Position numbers and translations under genes: made by a program. A DNA stretch of 64,000 nt from Epiperipatus broadwayi (taxonomy: Eukaryota; Onychophora; Udeonychophora; Euonychophora; Peripatidae): the NCBI GenBank assembly GCA_028023455.1, contig JAQFVV010000012.1:13158364-13222363 (forward strand). The letters run 5' to 3'. The notes under the pieces are model-generated. The model made no database searches. It saw only the letters and a program-made list of their open reading frames with translations, and was not told where the DNA came from. Positions 58,263-64,000 of this stretch are shown piece by piece; position 1 is the stretch's first letter; each line of letters begins with the position of its first letter.

Positions 58263-60560
58263 ATTGTTAACTTAAAAATTATATGAAAAATCAGCACAAT
58301 GAATTACATTTATTTCCATTTTTGATAATATTATATATTATATTTTGAGCCACTGGATTAATGTAAAATTAACTGATAGTTAATTTTCCATGAAAATACT
58401 GTGATTCAATTTTTTTACTTTTTTGCAGTAGTGCATAATCAAGTCATTATCAATTTTTAAATTTGAAAATTAAAATCCATTTACTAATGGCAACAAAAAC
58501 CTGCAATTCATTCACTTTGCCAATTTAATTAATATACATGTGTATAAGTTTACATTAAGATGTCTCCCAAATGCATTTGAATTAACTAGACAATAGAATA
58601 TAATAATCAAATAATAATATTTGACCATTGTCAATGATAGTTCACCAATGCTTGCCAATTTTTAACACAATATATTCTAACATTTGGAGCTATATTAATA
58701 AATAACTGCAAGTTTTCCACATCATTAAGATGCAAAACATGATAAATAAAGGTTGCTCCATGAAATATAAATACAGTGAGAGAAGTTGGTCTGGACAGTT
58801 ACAATATGAAAGATTTTAACATAAGAGTGTGCTGCAATAAATCTGAAATCTGATTAGTTACTTACTAAGGGTGACCGCAACTTTTCTCATATTAGTAGAA
58901 TAAAATAATATAATGCAATATGTAGCTATTTCTGTGGCTTCTATATGTATTATTTTAATTAAATAATAATGCAAGAGTTATCAACAGCAATATTGCAAAA
59001 AAATTAACATTTAATGATTAGTTATACTACTGAATAATCAACTTTTAGGACCCTATTTTTGTTATATCTCAACTTACCTTTAACTAATGGACTAGTCCTA
59101 ATTCCTTCTTATCTTGATTTGGATTGAGCATTTATCACTACAGACTAATAGATATAAGAATAGATAATATATATCTAATAGCAGAAACAGACCAATGGGT
59201 GATGATGCTTGGTGAATCTCATTGTTCTTATTATGGATGAGGGTCTGGCTATAAATAGTCAATCCAGTTGGAGATAAATTCAGACAAAAGTAAATTTACC
59301 TACAAGACTGAAAGATATGTGCATATTGTCTGATATATATGGCTAAAGCAAAGAGGCAGGCTCACATTAGAGCTGGAAGCCCAGAATGTAAACTAGACAT
59401 GAGGCAAGCTGTCACTGAAAGTGTCACCATACCTATATATGAAGCAAACTGCCACGATACAGCTGAAAATGTGAGGTAATCTTATAAGGGGAACCAAAAT
59501 CCTTTACATTAATAGTTGCATGGCAACTAAATGCTATACATCAAGCAATGTATCAGGCACATAGTATACCAAACATTATTGTATTTATATTTATAAATGT
59601 AAATAGTGCATATATATTGTACATACGTGGAACTTCATCTGGCTCCAATAGGTGTCAGAGTTTATCTTAGCTTAACTTTTTATTTGTAATTTTCTGATTT
59701 AACAATAATAATAATAATGATAAAAATAGAAGACATTAGTTAATTAGTAAATAGTATAGGATAATAATTATAGTATTGTGATATTTATTAAATTTTGTGT
59801 GATTATGCTATGAAAAGTCAATAGATATATGATAATTAGTTTGATAAGAGATGTACAATAGTAAGTTTACTTAAAGGAAATATTTAGGGATATTTTAAAT
59901 TAATAAATAGAATTAAATGTATTATAAAGTAACTATTATTTTATTTATTTTTAATGTATAACCTATAATAAGTTAACATTATAAATAAAGTAAATAGTAT
60001 TAAATTGATTTAAAAATAATATATAAATTTTATGAAAGCAGTCAGATAATATTTAAAGGTTTAATCTAAATTAGTTTTAATCTGTTTAAAAAAAAAATTA
60101 TTTCAAATATAATATTCATTGGTATTTTTATTTTTGTAGTTTTAAATAAGTTATAATTAGCCAGTAGAGTTCAGGTTAATAAGTCATCCATGTGTGTGTG
60201 CATGTATGGAGAAGTATTAAAAAATGAATAAATTGTAATTTAACAACAATATTGATTAAAAACAAATGAGTGAATAAAGTTATTAAAATTAAATATTTAA
60301 AAGTTTTGATAAATAAAACTAGTTCAAATTTTTATATTTGTTTCATTTATTTTATGAAATATTTCTTAAAATGTTACATAAAATAGTTAATAATTAACTT
60401 TTGTTTAGAAACCGTTAATGACCATGTGAGTTCAAATAATTAAATCAATTACATAAGTAATCAATTTCACAGCTGATCTGTCAAAGGTGTTAAAGTTAAA
60501 TTTAAAATAACTTGTATTGGTTGAAATTGACAATTAAGGGGGAGGGGTAGAAATTATCAG
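58263..60560. other. AT-rich non-coding stretch
   Basis: No supported gene. At 59160-59520 composition is more balanced, with a TATAAATAG at 59250-59258 and TGTACATACGTGGAACTTC at 59617-59635. This arrangement could be an eroded LTR and primer site, but no paired LTR or duplication was found. A minus-strand donor-like AAG|GTAAGT near 59083 has no open exon behind it. Confidence 0.35.
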
Positions 60561-60561
60561 A

Positions 60562-60570
60562 TATAAATAG
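60562..60570 (+). promoter_or_regulatory. Candidate TATA promoter before a short ATG exon
   Basis: TATAAATAG follows a G-rich run (60538-60548). About 150 bases downstream, ATGGCTAAAACTAAAAAG followed by GTAACT (60714-60736) could be a first coding exon (MAKTKK) ending in a splice donor. The same TATAAATAG occurs in LTRs of this window, so an old LTR is the likelier source. Confidence 0.25.
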
Positions 60571-60739
60571 AGGTGGTTCAGTGGTTATTAGTGTGTGTGT
60601 GAGCTGCTCTTGAAAACTTTTCTTTTAAAAAAAAAAAAGTTGTAATTTTTTTTTTAATTTATTATTTAAAAAGTATGTCTAAAAAGTATAATTAATTGCT
60701 CTACAATTATGAATGGCTAAAACTAAAAAGGTAACTATT

Positions 60740-61899
60740 TTCTGATATTAACTTTCAGTTAAAAATTTAAAAGCTAAAGTGACCAAAATGTTCAAAAAAA
60801 GTTTTGCATCTCTTATTTTATTTATGTATTGCCTGTCTTTTATTTATTGGAAACTGAAATTAAGATACAAACCGTTAGTATTTATTTGGCTGAGTATCTA
60901 TATTGTACTGAACTATTAAAGCTGGAGGATAATTAGTATTTATCTAATTAAGTTAAAAAATAAGCAAGGAAAATGGAAAGACATTATAGTGAACTGTATT
61001 ATATTTAAAAAATGCGTCAATCTCCTTATTATAAAATTTATTCAAAGCTGATATTAAGTCTGAAATTTATTACTGGTACCTAATGTTGATTTTAAAAAAT
61101 ATGTTCTTATTATAATAATGATTATTTCTAAAATAATTTTAGAAGAGATATATACTGCGCTAAAATAAAGAAGAATGAACTTTATCTGCCAAGCGTTTAG
61201 TATAATTTAGTGTTAACCTTGCCTACTATTCAATTAAAAATGTATTGAATATGAGAGACTAATTATATATTCTAGAAAGAGTTGGACAAAATATTGTAAA
61301 CTACAATAGTTAAGGATGAATTTTTAAAGAAAAATGAACTAAAAAGTTTATTGCTTATACCTTGACCTAAAATGGAAATAGTTTATTTTAGCTAATTGAA
61401 ACAGATGAAAATATGAACTTTAAAAAAAAAAAAATTCCCGTCTTATGCTAAGCAGTGGGAAGAGAAAGTTATTTGGAAATAAGATTTCAAAATACTGTAT
61501 GAGAAATAATTTAAAAAAAAAAAACTGTTTTTAAAAAAATGCATTCTTTTAAAAGAGAAAAACGGAATTAAAAATAATAAAGCTATATTATTGTACATGA
61601 AAACCCGGGATTCTATAAAAATGTAATCAGCTGAAGAATTTATTCTTATTATTTCAATGTTTTTAATATTTAGAACATCTTTAAAGGAAGAAAGTAAAAA
61701 TATCTTTAAAGAATTATTAAGTGTGTTTTGTTTTATTTTAGAAGCCATTGCCATGCTTATGAATATTTTGACTAGAAGCTTCAAATACCATCAGATAAAT
61801 TATCTTCAATAAATTATCTACATGTCTAAAACGGAAAACTAGTGTGGAGCTGAAATTATGAACTTAAGTTACTGTATTATTTTTTTTTATTGTCTGTTT
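60740..61899. other. AT-rich non-coding stretch
   Basis: No gene supported. The 61443-61784 minus frame is a hydrophobic, low-complexity translation without motifs. Confidence 0.4.
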
Positions 61900-63900
61900 T
61901 ATTGGTTTTAAAAAAAAGAAACCAGAAAAATATTTATGCTATATCTTTGTTTCTAAAATATGTGTAATACTATTAAGCATAAATATACCAGGAAAAAAAC
62001 TAATGTTACAATTTTAACCTTAGTGGGTTTAATTAAAACGAGTAGATAAATATTCTGCTATTTACAGGTAATTATTTAATTTTATTATATTTATTAAGCA
62101 TTTCACAGGTTAATTTCTATTTGATAATTTCATTCACAGAGATTCAAATATCTCAGTCTTAGCTTATTATATGTGAGATGTTTCACTCAGTCTTATTTTA
62201 AATTAGCCAAAGAGGTTTATCAGAGAATTTCCATTCATTTGTTTTATGAATGCTACATTAATAATAACTGCAAATATATATTTTTTATATGCATTGAGAA
62301 TTAATATTCTTGCATTTAATTTGCAATCTTTTAAAAAGTCCACTAGTCACTATATTTTTAGTATTTAATATTGTATTATGTGTGCATTGTGCCTTTGCCT
62401 AAAATTTTTATATGCATTTAATTTTAAAGTATTTATTATAGTAGTCGATTGACATAATTTTGCTTTGTTGCTTCTTACATTGAATATATACATGTCGTAT
62501 TTTTAAACTTCTTAGTGATAACTTAATTAGTTCATGTGAAGTATGTATTTTGTCATTAGTTAAGTATTTGTTAGTCTCATAGAGTTAGACTTTGTTAATT
62601 ATTTTGATTATGCTTAATGGAGTAGACAAAGCCCTCCATCCTTATTGTATTGCTTTGCCATGAATTGATAATGCTTGTGTCCATAGAGGGTTATTGTACA
62701 TCCTATAGTTATATTTTTCAATGATGATTATCACATTTATAAGTATTGGAATCCAATGAGAGAAGATCATACTTTCCTGGTGCGTCTTTCCTGTTCCTGA
62801 TGTGCTGTAGACAAGGTCCAGGCATCCTATTTTCTGTGTCAAAGTTAGGTATTTTGAAAGCCACCACATTCTTATCCAGCTCTGTGGAGCAGATATGTTC
62901 TTATATTTTTAGCTTATCATTCATAATGAATTAATGCTAGTTCCACCACAGTAGGTGATGTTGCATATGTTTTAGATATTGAGGAGGTTGTAGTTAGCTA
63001 TTTTAATACTTATAGGTATATCAATGTTTGAATGTGTTGCCATGATAGTTTTATCAGCCACAAGCCAACCAACAAAGATCTATAATTATTTTTAAGTATG
63101 TTAATTATGCATAAGGTACAAGTAGCAATTTACACATACTAATTTTAATATGTTCATCCAGATTTTCGCCGCTGAATTTGTAAGCTTTTAAATCTTTAAT
63201 TTTAAAAACACTTAGGGTAATAATTTTATTTGGACAGAATTTATTTAACAAGTGTATAAATGACCTATGATGAGTGAGTGGCCCATATATCTAATTTCAT
63301 TTAAAGTTAGCTAGAAATTTGCTTAAATATATCACTAGCTATAATATTAGTAATGTCAATATAACTAGTGGTAATAGTTTTAAAATATATGCTGAATATG
63401 CTTATTCCAGCTTAGCGTTTGTTAAACTCAGGATAATAAATTTAAGCTTCTGATGTGTTATTCTGATTGTTAGATAACACTACCATATTAATAAATATGC
63501 CAATAATAAAAAAAATAGAATTGTGTTTATTAAACTTAGTTTATTTTAATTTAAGTTTACAGATTTTGAAATCTCTGATTGTTTAAAAGAGATTAGAGTT
63601 AGTATATAATAGCCTATGCTTGCTATTCTAAGTATTTATTATTTTAGTATTTTATTTATCAAAACAAATAATTTTAAAAGAGTTTAAGAGGGATATTCAG
63701 TAACAGTATCCAGAGAAATTGTTATATTATTTTTGTAAACCAAAAACAAATATTTTAAAAGTCAAAATATTTGTAAAAGATTCTAGTGCTACATTGGCAA
63801 TGCTTGTAATAAATTTTGATTGTAAATATTTTCTTCTTATTGTTTTAAATAATAAACCATATTTAATAAATTGTTTTTCTCATCACTAGTGAAAATTGTA
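61900..63900. repeat. Ancient diverged repeat, copy B
   Basis: Same-orientation relative of 35380-37350. The best-preserved part is 62740-63000 (TCTTTCCTGTTCCTGATGTG, GCTCTGTGGAGCAG, CCACAGTAGGTGA), and weaker similarity continues to about 63.6 kb (GTGGCCCATATATC). The short opposed frames at 62642-62934 are not conserved in copy A. The final 100 bases of the window hold nothing recognisable. Confidence 0.55.
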
Positions 63901-64000
63901 ATTGTAAATATGCGACTTTTTTCGCATTCGTTAGTGAAGCTACTATTATTTCAAAAAGTTTTGTCTCTGTTTGTTTTACTTTTATATGAAAATATTATTG

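Noticed and set aside
59083-59160. Strong minus-strand donor AAG|GTAAGTTGAG
   Set aside because: All three frames upstream of the donor contain stops within about 60 bases, so no coding exon fits.

Overview
This is a very AT-rich eukaryotic (metazoan) window that is almost entirely non-coding and built from layers of transposable-element debris. The composition (by eye well under one-third G+C, not computed), the mixture of RTE-like LINEs, GIY-YIG Penelope-like elements, a Ty3/Gypsy element of the two-zinc-knuckle Gag type, a Tigger/pogo transposon, foldback MITEs and long TAA/ATC microsatellites fit a large, repeat-rich invertebrate genome. I cannot name the species or phylum. No bacterial-type operons, CRISPR arrays or complete host genes are visible.

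Layout. Positions 1-5.4 kb hold two perfect or near-perfect hairpins, a 5'-truncated RTE-type LINE (minus strand) with a (TGA)n tail, and a less AT-rich LTR-like insertion. Positions 5.7-10.7 kb hold a SINE-like insertion with a 17-bp target-site duplication, one well-formed coiled-coil exon (7307-7378, minus), a LINE 3' end split by a 1.19-kb solo LTR with a 5-bp duplication, and a Penelope-like GIY-YIG fragment. Positions 13.25-21.69 kb are one nested unit: a minus-strand Gypsy element with both LTRs, a TTTAC/GTAAA duplication, primer site, polypurine tract, Gag and integrase remnants but no reverse transcriptase. A full-length Tigger transposon sits in its 3' LTR and a 1.05-kb inverted-repeat element of uncertain superfamily sits in its 5' LTR.

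Positions 22.4-24.6 kb and 55.6-57.8 kb are two copies of a 2.2-kb solo-LTR-like sequence. Positions 29.9-35.2 kb hold clustered MITEs, another LINE interrupted by a retroposon, a complex foldback, and a second copy of the inverted-repeat element with a clean 8-bp duplication. Positions 35-64 kb are mostly old AT-rich sequence with a 257-bp-arm palindromic MITE (42.3 kb), a second coiled-coil exon (43396-43515, minus), a large inverted repeat (45.1-45.8 kb), several tandem duplications, a second Penelope-like fragment, and two copies of an ancient diverged repeat (36 and 62.7 kb).

Host coding content is limited to two minus-strand coiled-coil exons, possibly from one gene with a roughly 36-kb intron, plus three speculative plus-strand exons. 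None of the mobile elements looks intact enough to encode its own mobilisation.
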